The notes under the pieces were generated by a model, which had not been told where the DNA came from, searched no databases, and worked only from the letters and a program-made list of their open reading frames with translations. A stretch of 64,000 nt of DNA from Haliangium sp963772315 (GTDB lineage Bacteria; Myxococcota_A; Polyangia; Haliangiales; Haliangiaceae), in NCBI GenBank assembly GCA_963772315.1, contig CAVYWJ010000004.1:5270001-5334000 (forward strand), in the 5' to 3' direction. The translations under genes were made by a program, and so were the position numbers. Shown piece after piece: positions 1 to 16,951 of the stretch. The first letter of the stretch is position 1. Every line of letters begins with the position of its first letter.

Positions 1-1436
<1,436 letters not shown>

Positions 1437-1441
1437 GGCAT

Positions 1442-2570
<1,129 letters not shown>

Positions 2571-2583
2571 GGTGGCACCCGTC

Positions 2584-2799
2584 TCAGAAGACCACGTCGG
2601 CGGTATCGCCGTGCTCGTTGATGAAGCACAGGCGCTCGCCGCGCCGCTTGGCACGGAGCGCCATCTCGTACAGGCCGAGCGCGCTGGAGAGCACGCCGGT
2701 CGCGTCCTCGGTGCCGATCTCCGCGCATATCTTGGCGAGGAGCTGGGCTGCCGTGTTGTTGAGCTCGACCGCTACCGAGCCGACTCCGCGCGGATCCAT
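2584..2799 (-). CDS. small ribbon-helix-helix-like protein inside the prkA operon
   Basis: 71-residue protein of unknown function. A strong ribosome-binding site (AGGAGG) lies four bases before the ATG. The sequence has the pattern of small ribbon-helix-helix proteins: an opening strand (SVAVELN), two helices (TAAQLLAKICAEIG and the run around SSALGLYEMALRAKRR), then a closing strand (ERLCFINE). In such proteins this fold either binds DNA or scaffolds a partner. It sits between prkA and the DUF444 gene with 23- and 13-base gaps, so it is almost certainly co-transcribed with them. It is free of indels although its neighbours are full of them. The fold is inferred from pattern only and the role is unknown. 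Confidence 0.65.
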   Translation of the reverse strand: MDPRGVGSVAVELNNTAAQLLAKICAEIGTEDATGVLSSALGLYEMALRAKRRGERLCFINEHGDTADVVF

Positions 2800-2822
2800 G
2801 GTTCCTCCTCGGGCGCGCGCGA

Positions 2823-4876
<2,054 letters not shown>

Positions 4877-5065
4877 GCACGATCCCCTGTGTCATGGTCC
4901 GGAGCCTGGACGAGTCGAGCCCCTGAGCATAGACGGTACCACGCTCTCTCGGGCCAGCGCACCCACTGGGTGCGAACGCCCGGACGGAGACGGCCGGAGC
5001 TGCCGTCCTCGATCGCAGGCGCGTATCGCCAGGACCTGGTCAATGGTTGGATTCTGAACGCACGC
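4877..5065. other. intergenic region upstream of prkA
   Basis: 189 bases between the mltG stop and the prkA start, both genes leftward. It should hold the prkA operon promoter. A TCTATGCT stretch on the minus strand near 4925 could be a -10 element, but no convincing -35 was seen. No open frame here looks like a gene. Confidence 0.4.
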
Positions 5066-6154
5066 TCAACGCTGGAACTCGTCGACTGCGCGCTCGTGCT
5101 CTTGCCGGCTGCGCGAGAAGACGTGGGTGCCATCGTTGCGGGCAACGAAGAAGAGGAAGTGGGAGCCGTCGGGATTGACGGTGGCTCGCAGGGCGGCCTC
5201 GCCCGGATTGCAGATCGGTCCGGGCGGTAACCCCTCGTGCTGATACGTATTGTAGGGGTTGTCCTGATCGTCCAGCTGGGCCCGGCGCAAACGCTGGGTC
5301 GGGTCCCACTTGCGGCAGCCTTCGGACTTGCTGACCGGTATCATGCACCCGTAGCGGATGGTCGGGTCGGTGTCGAGGTTGCGCGGCGTGAACGTCGGCG
5401 ACGTGAGCCGGTTGATGAACACCTGCGCGATGCGCGGGCGCTCCGAATCCACTGCCGCCTCCTTCTCGACGATCGAGGCCATGATGAGGATGTCGCGGTC
5501 GCTCCATCCCAGCTTGCGACGCATCTGGTCGATCTCGCGCGGGTTCTCGCGCCGGATGCGATCCCAGATCAGGCGGTGCTGCTCGATCATCGTGTCGAGC
5601 ACCTCCGCGGCCCGGGACGGGATGCGGAACTGGTAGGTATCCGGGAAGAGGTAGCCGTCGGCGGTGTCGCCGTCGATGCCGTGGGCCGACAGGAATTCGC
5701 GGTCGCGGGCGAGCTTCTCGAGCTGGTCGGCCGGGGCCACGCCAGCCTGGGCGATCAGCTCGAAGATCTCGAGCATGTGCAGACCCTCGGGGATGGTCAC
5801 GCGCACCGACTCTTCCTCGACGCCGGCCAGGAGCTGGTCGAGGACCTGGCGCGGGGTCATGTCGCCGCGCAGCACGAAGTCGCCGCTGCGCACCTTGGTC
5901 GTGACGCCGCGCTGCATGGCGTAGAGCCGGAACCAGCGCGGCTTGTCGACCACGCCGCGCTCGTGCAGCAGGCTGGCGATCCGGGGAAAGCTCATGCCGC
6001 GCTCGATCGGCACGGAGATGGGCGTGGCCGGGCCCTCGTGGGATGTATCGGGGTAGGTGAGCGCCTGCTTGACCACGACTGCCACGGCAACCCCGGCCAT
6101 GCACAGGGTGGCGAGCACCACGATCAGGGCCACCCGCATCGATCGTCTGGACAT
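5066..6154 (-). CDS. mltG: endolytic murein transglycosylase MltG
   Basis: Inner-membrane lytic transglycosylase of the YceG-like family, which cuts nascent glycan strands and limits their length. The predicted protein is 362 residues. One transmembrane helix spans about residues 6-28. A LysM-like subdomain follows (around VRSGDFVLRGDMTP), then the catalytic domain with GYLFPDTYQF and the active-site motif ASIVEKEA, whose catalytic Glu is near residue 230. NLDTDPTIRYG and PGPICNPGEAAL are further family blocks. The start ATG at 6154 is preferred over one 105 bases upstream because it places the membrane anchor at the N-terminus. The ORF is intact, in contrast to the indel-rich genes just downstream. 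Confidence 0.95.
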   Translation of the reverse strand: MSRRSMRVALIVVLATLCMAGVAVAVVVKQALTYPDTSHEGPATPISVPIERGMSFPRIASLLHERGVVDKPRWFRLYAMQRGVTTKVRSGDFVLRGDMTPRQVLDQLLAGVEEESVRVTIPEGLHMLEIFELIAQAGVAPADQLEKLARDREFLSAHGIDGDTADGYLFPDTYQFRIPSRAAEVLDTMIEQHRLIWDRIRRENPREIDQMRRKLGWSDRDILIMASIVEKEAAVDSERPRIAQVFINRLTSPTFTPRNLDTDPTIRYGCMIPVSKSEGCRKWDPTQRLRRAQLDDQDNPYNTYQHEGLPPGPICNPGEAALRATVNPDGSHFLFFVARNDGTHVFSRSRQEHERAVDEFQR

Positions 6155-6231
6155 CGTCCAGGAACTTACAGCGCCGGGGCGCCCTCGTCGAGTCCGGCCA
6201 GCGCCGGGCGCGGGCGCACGGCTCCCCTGCT

Positions 6232-6267
6232 CCCTGACATCCCCTGAGTCCCCTGACATCCTCTGAG
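6232..6267. repeat. 18-bp direct repeat, two copies
   Basis: Two adjacent near-identical copies of a sequence beginning CCCTGACATCC and ending CTGAG(T/G). They lie between the lipoprotein stop at 6303 and the mltG start. No function is evident. Confidence 0.5.
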
Positions 6268-6302
6268 GCCACGGGATGCCGCTCAGCGCGGCAGGCCGGT
6301 CG

Positions 6303-7682
6303 TCACTGGACGTCGATACGCAGCACGGCCGACCTGATCACCCCTTCCAGGCTGGTGCCCGTGACCGTGATGCGGCAGCTCGGGGCCGGCGCCGCGGGCG
6401 CCTGCCACCTGCCGAATAACTGGCCATTCCGGACGTCGACGTGGCCGGTGGAGAACACGCCGCCGCAGCTATCCGTGATCTCGATGCTGCCGGGAACGGA
6501 GTCGCCCCAGCTCACGAAGCCACTGAGGTCGGCGCCCAGACCGCGCTGCGTGATGCCGCAGTCGACCTCGCCCTGGTCGCTCGCGGTTCTGCAGAGCACA
6601 CCGCCGGGCAGGAAGAGATCCACGTTGACGAACGGGCCCACCGCGGGCTGCCGCGGGCTGCCGGGGCGCACCAGCACGGCCGCGGACATCTCCGAGACCA
6701 CGCCTTCCTGGCTGACAGCGCGCACGGTGACGCGGCAGATACCACCCTGCACCGGGGGCAACCACGTGGTGTCGATGAAGAACTGGTTCGAGGACACGCT
6801 GAAGGCGCCGCCGCAGTCGTCGAAGATGGTCGAGGTGCCGGGCGTGGAGTTCTCCCAGCTCACGAATCCTTGCACCGAGGCCGCGGTCGGGGAGGCGATC
6901 GCGCTGCTGCAGCTCGCGTTGCTGGCGAACCGGTTCACCAGGCAGAACCCGTCCGGCAGGCTGAGCTGCACATCGACCGACGGCGCCGAGATGAACTCGC
7001 TGATTACCTCGACCGCACCCTGATTGGCGCCGGCCTCGAACACCACGACGCTGAAGGACGTGGTCAAGCTCTGCCCGTTGGACGTGCCCGTGAGGGTGAT
7101 GCGGCAGGTGCCCGGCGCGGCCTTGGACCAGCCGGTCACCCCGTCCTGCGGCGACGTGAAGCTCGCGTCGTCGCAGTCGTCGCTCCACTGGATGCTCACC
7201 GGCGTGCCGTCCGGGTCGATGACCGAGGCGGCGAGCAGCACGGCGGTGCCGACCGTGGTCGACGCGGGATGGCTCAGGGACTCGAGGAGCGGGCCGAAAT
7301 CGGGCTGGTCACCGCCGGTGGTGTCCAGGATCTGGATCATTACCTGCGCGACGGCGCCGGCCTGGATCTCGGCCGGGACCGGGTTGCTCGCGCCGACCTG
7401 CGCGGCATCGACGAAGGCGCGGCCAATGACCTCGTGCACGCCGACCGGCAGGGACAGCGAGCCGGTGAACGCCCCGCTCTGCGGATCGCGGGCCAGGTTG
7501 ACCGTGAAGCCGGTGTTGGTCTCCACCGATACCCGGGTCAGCTGGAAGTCGAAGGCCTGCGGGGTGATCAGCTGGATCCGCGCCGTCCCCATCGCATCCG
7601 TGGACTCCGCGTCCGAGCCGGCGCAGCCGGCGAGCAGCGCCGCCATGCCCGCGGCCAGCCAGGTCAGGTGAAGAAATCGCAT
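6303..7682 (-). CDS. predicted surface lipoprotein with repeated Ig-like modules
   Basis: 459-residue exported protein. The start at 7682 is set by AGGAG seven bases upstream. The N-terminus is a lipoprotein signal (MRFLHLTWLAAGMAALLAGC) with lipobox LAGC. A stretch near TARIQLITPQAF resembles the start of a carboxypeptidase-regulatory or Ig-like unit. Three later modules share the pattern ..W.D.. / CGG.F or CDDASF / C.ITVTGTS or CRVTVRAVS. Paired Cys residues in each (for example DDCGGAFS and GGICRVTV) could form disulfides in the periplasm or outside. No catalytic motif was recognised. A structural or adhesive role is plausible but unproven. Confidence 0.75.
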   Translation of the reverse strand: MRFLHLTWLAAGMAALLAGCAGSDAESTDAMGTARIQLITPQAFDFQLTRVSVETNTGFTVNLARDPQSGAFTGSLSLPVGVHEVIGRAFVDAAQVGASNPVPAEIQAGAVAQVMIQILDTTGGDQPDFGPLLESLSHPASTTVGTAVLLAASVIDPDGTPVSIQWSDDCDDASFTSPQDGVTGWSKAAPGTCRITLTGTSNGQSLTTSFSVVVFEAGANQGAVEVISEFISAPSVDVQLSLPDGFCLVNRFASNASCSSAIASPTAASVQGFVSWENSTPGTSTIFDDCGGAFSVSSNQFFIDTTWLPPVQGGICRVTVRAVSQEGVVSEMSAAVLVRPGSPRQPAVGPFVNVDLFLPGGVLCRTASDQGEVDCGITQRGLGADLSGFVSWGDSVPGSIEITDSCGGVFSTGHVDVRNGQLFGRWQAPAAPAPSCRITVTGTSLEGVIRSAVLRIDVQ

Positions 7683-7987
7683 CCGGGGGCTCCTCTGGAA
7701 TCTGTTCATATCGGTGATATCGAATCCTGAAAGACGTCCAGCTTCTGAGTACAAGCTGGACAGCACGCCTGTCAACGGATCGATCGGAGCCGCAAAAAGA
7801 TTCGTGTTTCGGGGAAACGCGCGTGCTCGACCATACATGCCGAACACACGGCGCGCCGCTGATTCGTGTGCTCGTGTGTAGGTATCTCTCGATGAGAGAA
7901 AGTCGTCCGACGCGCTCGCACCCGTACCAGAATGGATATCGTCGGATGTCGTCTTGTCCCGGGCCTGACGCCGCGACCAGCGCGCGC
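7683..7987. promoter_or_regulatory. 305-bp leader/promoter region of the lipoprotein gene, with hairpins
   Basis: This gap is lower in GC than its surroundings. It holds a perfect 9-bp inverted repeat (GTCCAGCTT at 7736-7744, AAGCTGGAC at 7753-7761, 8-base loop). A minus-strand TTGACA lies at 7770-7775; a poor -10 (TACTCA) would fall inside the hairpin loop. Two smaller stems are ATATC-GGT-GATAT at 7708-7720 and TCTCTC-GAT-GAGAGA at 7885-7899. An operator overlapping the promoter is one reading. No gene is seen here. Confidence 0.4.
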
Positions 7988-8410
7988 TCAGCGCGGGCGA
8001 TGCGCGTCGAGCCAGCCCTGCAGGATGTAGGCGGCGGCCTGCTTGTCGATGACCTGCTTGCGCCGCTGCCGGGACACGTCGGCCGCGATGAGCATGCGCT
8101 CGACCGCGGCCGTGGAGAAGCGCTCGTCCCACTCGTGAATGGGGATGTCCGCGGGCAGGGCCAGGCGCAGCGCATCGATGAGCACGCGCACGCGCCGCAC
8201 GCGCCGCCCCTCCTCGCCCGAGAGCTCCAGCGGCAGCCCCACGACCACGGCGCGCACCTCGCGCTCCGCGGCCATGGCCACCACGCGCGCCACGTCGCGG
8301 ACCGTGCCCTGGCGGGCGATGGTGAGCACCGGATGCGCGGCCAGCCCGAGCTCGTCCGAGACGGCCACGCCAATGGTCTTCATGCCGACATCGAGCCCCA
8401 GGGCGCGCAT
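7988..8410 (-). CDS. ruvX: YqgF/RuvX family putative Holliday junction resolvase
   Basis: RNase H-fold protein of the YqgF family, linked to pre-16S rRNA 5' end maturation and sometimes to Holliday junction resolution. The first strand carries the catalytic Asp in ALGLDVGMKTIGVAVSD. VVVGLPLELSGEE forms the second block, EWDERFST supplies the Glu, and IDKQAAAYILQGWLD supplies the last Asp. At 140 residues from ATG 8410 the size is normal; a start six codons upstream at 8428 is possible. The gene begins 25 bases after the DedA gene stop on the same strand, so the two are probably co-transcribed. Confidence 0.93.
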   Translation of the reverse strand: MRALGLDVGMKTIGVAVSDELGLAAHPVLTIARQGTVRDVARVVAMAAEREVRAVVVGLPLELSGEEGRRVRRVRVLIDALRLALPADIPIHEWDERFSTAAVERMLIAADVSRQRRKQVIDKQAAAYILQGWLDAHRPR

Positions 8411-8435
8411 GCCGGCAACATACTCCATCTCCGCC

Positions 8436-9074
8436 CTACTTGCCCTGCGAGCGCAGGCGTTGCAGGCGGCGTTCCGAGCGCCAGCGCCGCCACAGCGCGC
8501 GGCCGATCCACAGCAGCGCCACGCCGCCGATGACCAGCCAGGCAGCCAGCGTGTAGCGCTTCACCCAGGCGAGCAGGGTCTCGAAGTTGGCGCCGAGCGC
8601 GCTGCCGATCCCGATCAGGCCAAGGTTCCACAGCGCGGCCGACAGCGCGCTGTAGCCGAGCACGGCCGCAGGCCGCATCTCGGCCAGGCCCGCGGCCACG
8701 AAGAACAGGCTGCGGATCCCGGGCAGGAACCGATTGAGCACCAGGTAGGCGGCGCCGTGGCGGTGGAACTTGGCCACTATCCGGTCGAGCGACTCGTGCC
8801 GGTGCGGCTTGCCCTGGCGGCGCCGGCGCCACCAGTTGCCGACGTGGAACGCGAACATCGAGCCCACCACCGAGCCGGCCATGACCGCGCCGAACACGCC
8901 CCAGAAGCTCCAGTCATAGGCGGTGATCAAGACCGCGCCGAAAAGCGTGACCGTATCGCCCGGCACGGGCGGCACGATGTATTCGAGCATGGCCGCGAGC
9001 GCGAGCGCCAGGAGGCCGAAAAGGTTGTTCTCGTTTGAGATGAATGCGATGAACGAGTCGGTGATGGCATCCAC
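8436..9074 (-). CDS. DedA family membrane protein (VTT domain)
   Basis: 212-residue integral membrane protein of the DedA/SNARE-associated (VTT) family, implicated in lipid carrier recycling and membrane homeostasis. Family marks are EYIVPPVPGDTVTLFGA near the N-terminus, FHRHGAAYLVLNRFLPGIR with the conserved Arg, and several hydrophobic helices including the C-terminal one (WLVIGGVALLWIG). The start is GTG at 9074. This lies head-to-head with the carboxypeptidase gene, and the two annotated starts are at most a few bases apart, so their promoters must overlap the other's coding region. The protein ends in a basic tail. Confidence 0.9.
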   Translation of the reverse strand: MDAITDSFIAFISNENNLFGLLALALAAMLEYIVPPVPGDTVTLFGAVLITAYDWSFWGVFGAVMAGSVVGSMFAFHVGNWWRRRRQGKPHRHESLDRIVAKFHRHGAAYLVLNRFLPGIRSLFFVAAGLAEMRPAAVLGYSALSAALWNLGLIGIGSALGANFETLLAWVKRYTLAAWLVIGGVALLWIGRALWRRWRSERRLQRLRSQGK

Positions 9075-9081
9075 GGGAATC

Positions 9082-9996
<915 letters not shown>

Positions 9997-10162
9997 CCTC
10001 ACGGCGCGAGGCTCATTGGGACTGGAGCAGAGGCCACCAGCGTGTGCTGAGCACGACGTGCGACCAGGACATAGTCAACGTCGCTGCCCTGACATTTTGG
10101 TACCGTGCCATACTGCAAGCAGCCACGACGCAGCATGTCGAGCTGGCGTGGCAGAGCACGTG

Positions 10163-10329
10163 ATGGCGCCCATGAACGAGAGCGAGTACAGAGCCAGGAT
10201 CCAGGCAATGAATCGAGAGACATTGCTGCCACGTCTGGCATGTGCACAGGGCTCGCCACCAAGTATCGTTTCGCGGTCGAAGAAGGAATTCTCGACTACA
10301 ACCTGCTCGAGGAAACGGTGCAATCATGA
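10163..10329 (+). CDS. small protein coupled to the Toprim gene, frameshifted
   Basis: A short gene of about 55 residues read in two frames. The first frame starts at ATG 10163 or 10172 (MAPMNESEYRARIQAM). The second gives IAATSGMCTGLATKYRF followed by AVEEGILDYNLLEETVQS and ends at TGA 10327-10329. A single-base indel near 10215 separates them. The stop overlaps the next gene's start in ATGA, which supports a real, translationally coupled pair. The protein is polar and acidic at its C-terminus. The function is unknown; a regulator or antitoxin-like partner of the Toprim protein is only a guess. Confidence 0.5.
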
Positions 10330-10909
10330 AAATATACGTGGTGACCGAAGGTCCCTTTGACGGCGCTGTGCTCGAGAAGGTGTTGTCGCGTCGGTTCAAA
10401 CCAGAGAATCTCGTCTTCGTGGTGGCGGGCGGCAAGTCGAACGCCAGCTCGCTGGCCCGCTCGCTCCTGGCGCGACGGCATGAGCCGGTAGCACTGGTGG
10501 TCGATGCCGATGCCGTGGATGACGAGGTGGTTGGCGAGCAGCGGAGCAATTACAATATTTCTCTCGGCCTCGCCGGAGATCCACGGCTGTGGACCGTGGC
10601 GCTGTTCCAACCGACGTTAGAGGCAGTGTTTTTCCGGGATCCCGAGATCGTCCGGGCGTTGTTCCGGCGCCGACTCGCTCCTCATGAAGAGGAGCTGGCC
10701 GAATTGCCCCCAGAAGGGTGCTCGAGCGCCTCCTGGGCGAGGCCGGTTATGCATCGCGGGACGAGCTCGCGAAAGCCATCGATACGACGGTCGCCGCTCG
10801 CCTGTTAGAAGTACCGGAGCTGGCAGGGCTCGCCTCGTTTGCAGCGAGGCATCTCGGCTTCGATGACGCTGTCATCCCGTCGACCGTTTCGACTGGCGCG
10901 CCAGGCTGA
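10326..10909 (+). CDS. Toprim-like protein (DUF3226/OLD-type fold), frameshifted
   Basis: The N-terminus MKIYVVTEGPFDGAVLEKVL has the conserved Toprim Glu at residue 8. The later VVDADAVD supplies the Asp pair at residues 60 and 62, as in the metal site of Toprim nucleases such as OLD. A lost base near 10715 breaks the frame after LPPEG; reading resumes as VLERLLGEAGYASRDEL and ends LASFAARHLGFDDAV.. . Restored length is about 194 residues. Stand-alone Toprim proteins of this size are common in defence and toxin-antitoxin-like pairs. It overlaps the small upstream gene by four bases. Fold assignment is motif-based. Confidence 0.65.
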
Positions 10910-11205
10910 GCCGCCCACGCCGAGGTCCCCGGTGAAGCGAGGAAGAAGCCGGCGACGACGCCAGGGCCTCCCGTCACAGGACGGGTCTATCGGAGCAGTC
11001 GCGAGGCCGGTGGTCCCAGGCGGCGCGTCAGCGCAGGCCCAAGCCTGCCGGCACAGCCGGCTCGCTCACCGCGCGCACGTCGCACCTCGACCAGCCGTCC
11101 GCCGACGATCCATCGTCGCGCCGGCCGTTGCCGGCGTGGACAAAGCCGCGGCCCGTGCGGTAGCGTCGTCACGCGCGGCCCGCGGGTGCGCGCGGGGGAC
11201 GCACA
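10910..11205. other. intergenic region before the glycosidase gene
   Basis: 296 bases with no convincing gene. No clear promoter or terminator hairpin was seen. A GGGGGAC stretch close to 11205 could be the ribosome-binding site for the TTG start at 11206. Confidence 0.4.
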
Positions 11206-13998
<2,793 letters not shown>

Positions 13999-14408
13999 GC
14001 GCGGCCACCGCCCCGGTCACGCCCACGCCGAGCCGCGACCACGGGCTGCGCGAGCGCCGGCTCTTGCTGCCGGCGTAGCCGAAAGCGATCGCCGCGATCC
14101 ACGGCGGCGCGATCACGATCAGCGCGCTCTCGCTCAGCGAGTCGAAGAACAGCCCGTAGATCGCGCACGCGCCCACCACACCCAGGCCCATGCTCGTGCG
14201 CCACATCCAGCGCATGGGATCGGGCGACCGGGGCGTGTGCGCCACCGGCAGCCCGGGCGGCGCGGGAATCAACTTGACGGAATGCAGAGCGGTCACAGCC
14301 TGGTTGTAACGCCATTCGCCCCACCCGATCACGCGGATTCCACCGTACCCGCGCGCCCCCGCCGCCGCCGTGCTTGCTGGGGCCGCCTGGCCCCCCTACC
14401 ATGCATAC

Positions 14409-15287
14409 ATGACTGCCTGGTTGCTCGTGCTCCTGGCCGCCGCCCTCGTGCTCCTGGGCCTGGCCTACCTGGCCGCGCCCGTGATCGTCGCCGTCACCTA
14501 CCGCCAGCGCACCAACGACCTGGTCTTCCGCATCGAGGACGAGGATCTGGGCAATCCGGTGCCGTACGCGCCGTCGATCGCGCCCGGCGACGTGTTCATG
14601 CCCATGCGCGCGCACCTCGAGCGGCTGGTCGCGCTCGGCTTCACCGAGCAGGGCTGGTACGCGCACGTCGGCGTGGTATCGCGGGTCTACATCTTCATCG
14701 CCGCGGCGACCAAGCCCGACGAGCGCCTGGTCGCCCTGGTATCGACCGCCGTGGTCCCGGTCGGCGCCGAGAACATCCTGCACAGCCAGAACATCCAGAT
14801 CGCGTGCGAGCGCGAGGACGGCCACGAGATCGCCACCACCAGCTCGGACGCGCTCATGCCGCCGGGTACGACGCACGGGCGCTTCCTCGTGCAGGTCCCG
14901 CGCGCGCTGATCGCGCAGGCGCCGTCGCACCACCTCGCCGACCACCTGCCGGGCGATCTGCGGGATGACGTCGCCGACCACCTGGTCGATATCCAGCGCC
15001 GTCTCCTCGCCTACCTCGCCGAGCGCGCGGGGACGCCCGTGCCCTTGCGCCCGGTGCCGTCCACGGACGAGCTACCCGAGGCCCTGCGCCGCAGCCAGCT
15101 GCGCCTGCTCGAGGCCCTGCTCGAAGCCGACCTGCTCACGTCCGCCGGCGACGGCGTCACCTACCGGCCCACGCTGGTCGGCGCGCTGCTCCTGGCCTGG
15201 AGCATGATCTGGCCGATCTCGACCCTGCGCCGCCGCCTGCGCGATCTCCGCACCGCGCGCCTGCTCGCCCGCATCGGCTGGCCCTGA
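14409..15287 (+). CDS. membrane-anchored protein of unknown function
   Basis: 292-residue protein. ATG 14409 is followed at once by a strong hydrophobic helix (TAWLLVLLAAALVLLGLAYLA). The remaining part is soluble, with GFTEQGWYAHVG and VYIFIAAATKPDERLVALVS suggesting an alpha/beta domain. The second half is helical and charged (QRRLLAYLAERAG, RRSQLRLLEALLEADLL), and a last hydrophobic patch (GALLLAWSMIWPI) may touch the membrane. I do not recognise the family. A stable hairpin follows the stop directly. Confidence 0.65.
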   Translation: MTAWLLVLLAAALVLLGLAYLAAPVIVAVTYRQRTNDLVFRIEDEDLGNPVPYAPSIAPGDVFMPMRAHLERLVALGFTEQGWYAHVGVVSRVYIFIAAATKPDERLVALVSTAVVPVGAENILHSQNIQIACEREDGHEIATTSSDALMPPGTTHGRFLVQVPRALIAQAPSHHLADHLPGDLRDDVADHLVDIQRRLLAYLAERAGTPVPLRPVPSTDELPEALRRSQLRLLEALLEADLLTSAGDGVTYRPTLVGALLLAWSMIWPISTLRRRLRDLRTARLLARIGWP

Positions 15288-15329
15288 GAAACCATACACA
15301 GAACGGTTCGCGACGGTTGTGATGGTTTC
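15288..15329 (+). terminator. hairpin directly after the gene at 14409
   Basis: GAAACCAT (15288-15295) pairs with ATGGTTTC (15322-15329), extended inward by CACA/TGTG. It starts immediately after the TGA stop. No run of T follows, so it is either a weak intrinsic terminator or an RNA 3'-end stabiliser. Confidence 0.5.
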
Positions 15330-15520
15330 CGAGTCGCGAGGCGGCGGCGCGGCGAGGAGGCCGCGGCCGTGCAGAAACATGCGCAAATATTTCGCCGGTG
15401 CCGCTCCCAGGTCCTCTTGCTAGACCAGGCGGGCCACGTCTATGGTGCGTATCCGACCCATCGGGTAGCGCAGGGCGCGCTGGCCCGGCTGGGCCCACAC
15501 AGCAGCTAAGGAGAGAGCGA

Positions 15521-16291
15521 ATGTCCGAATATCGTGGCCGTTTCTTGTGGCTCGAGCTCATGACTCCCGACGTCGACGCTGCCAGGGCGTTCTACACCGA
15601 GGCCCTCGGCTGGGGCACGCAGACCATGACGGGCAGCGGCCCGCCCTACACCATGTTCACCGCGGCGAGCGGACCCGTGGGCGGCGCGTGGACTCTGTCC
15701 GACGAGGAGCGCGCCCAGGGCGTGCCGGCGCACTGGCGGGCTTACATCGGCACGCCGGACGTGGACGCCGTCACCCAGAAGGCCGTGGACGCAGGCGGAC
15801 GCGTGCTGATGAAGGCGATGGACGTCCCCAGCATCGGCCGCATGTCGGTCGTCACCGACCCCCACGGCGCTGCGTTCGGCCCGTACACCCCGCACGAGTG
15901 GCCCGCCACGCCGCTCGCCCCGGCCAGGGAAGGCGAGTTCTCGTGGCACGAGCTCATGTCCGGGAACTTCGAGGAAGCCTGGAAGCTCTACCAGTCGATC
16001 TTCGGCTGGATCGAGACCAGCACGCACGACATGGGTCCCATGGGCACCTATCACCTGTTCGGCATCGGTGATCACGCCCTGGGCGGCATGATGACCAAGC
16101 CGGCCGACATGCCGATGGCGAGCTGGCTCCATTACGTACACGTGACCGACATAAACGCCGCGGTCGAGCGCGTCAAGGCCCGGGGCGGCCAGCTCCTGTT
16201 CGGCCCCCACCCCGTCCCCGGCGGCGACCTCATCGCCCACTGCATGGATCCGCAGGGCGCGATGTTTGCCCTGCACGCGTCCAAGCCGTGA
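15521..16291 (+). CDS. VOC family protein with two glyoxalase-like domains
   Basis: 256-residue protein made of two vicinal-oxygen-chelate halves. The first opens RFLWLELMTPDVDAARAFY and includes SIGRMSVVTDPHGAAFG. The second opens FSWHELMSGNFEEAWKLYQ and closes HCMDPQGAMFALH. These proteins are metal-dependent enzymes or drug/antibiotic-binding proteins; this one resembles the group loosely annotated as hydroxylases. AGGAGAG seven bases before ATG 15521 fixes the start. The substrate cannot be told from sequence. Confidence 0.9.
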   Translation: MSEYRGRFLWLELMTPDVDAARAFYTEALGWGTQTMTGSGPPYTMFTAASGPVGGAWTLSDEERAQGVPAHWRAYIGTPDVDAVTQKAVDAGGRVLMKAMDVPSIGRMSVVTDPHGAAFGPYTPHEWPATPLAPAREGEFSWHELMSGNFEEAWKLYQSIFGWIETSTHDMGPMGTYHLFGIGDHALGGMMTKPADMPMASWLHYVHVTDINAAVERVKARGGQLLFGPHPVPGGDLIAHCMDPQGAMFALHASKP

Positions 16292-16381
16292 CCGGCCCCA
16301 GGGAGTGACCGGGCCGGGTGAGGCCGCGCCCGGCAGCCACGCTCGCCCATGGGTCGTGCGCGGGTGTAGAGTCACGGCTCC

Positions 16382-16945
16382 ATGGCCGACATCCCGGCGC
16401 TCCTCGCAGCCCACCTGCCCGCGCTGGCCCGCGTGCTCCAGGCCGCTCCCGGCCAGGATCAGCCGCTGAGCTGGTTTGACGGGTTCTGGGACTTCGTGGT
16501 CCGCGAGCGCGCGGCGCTGGAGGCATCGGCGGCGTGGCACCTCGCGGGCGCCGGCGCTGGCCTGCCGTGGTTCTTTCTGTGCGTACGCCTGTCCGGCATC
16601 GCGACCGAGCCCTGGCAGGTGCACGTGTTCATCGAGCTGAAATGTCCACCCGGCTCGGGCCCGGCGCCGTGGCCGGTCAGCTCCATCACCGTGCCTGGCG
16701 GACAGCCGATCACGCCCGGCCCTGCCGAGCGGCAGCGCCCGCTGCCGGCAGACACCCACGCGGCGCTGCGCGCGACCGGCCTCGACGTGACGCTCGGCTA
16801 CTGGGGCATCCACCTGGCCGCGACCGGCGCCAACGCGCGGGCGTTCCTGGCGCAGGGACCCACGGCCTGGCAGGGCGCCATCGAGCTCGCCCTGCGCGCA
16901 GGCACCGAGGTCGCCACGGCCGAAGCGGGCCAGGCCCCTGCCTGA
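16382..16945 (+). CDS. hypothetical protein
   Basis: 187-residue soluble protein with no recognised domain. It has a helical start (PALLAAHLPALARVLQAA), a Trp-rich block (LSWFDGFWDFVVRERAAL), a predicted strand run (WFFLCVRLSG, WQVHVFIELK) and a Pro-rich middle. No signal peptide is seen. It follows the VOC gene by 90 bases on the same strand and converges on the Rpn-like gene, six bases away. Codon use looks like its neighbours. Confidence 0.6.
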   Translation: MADIPALLAAHLPALARVLQAAPGQDQPLSWFDGFWDFVVRERAALEASAAWHLAGAGAGLPWFFLCVRLSGIATEPWQVHVFIELKCPPGSGPAPWPVSSITVPGGQPITPGPAERQRPLPADTHAALRATGLDVTLGYWGIHLAATGANARAFLAQGPTAWQGAIELALRAGTEVATAEAGQAPA

Positions 16946-16951
16946 GGCCAG

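Noticed and set aside
5237..6247. Long plus-strand open frame opposite mltG
   Set aside because: Antisense shadow of a clearly assigned gene; its product has no family features.
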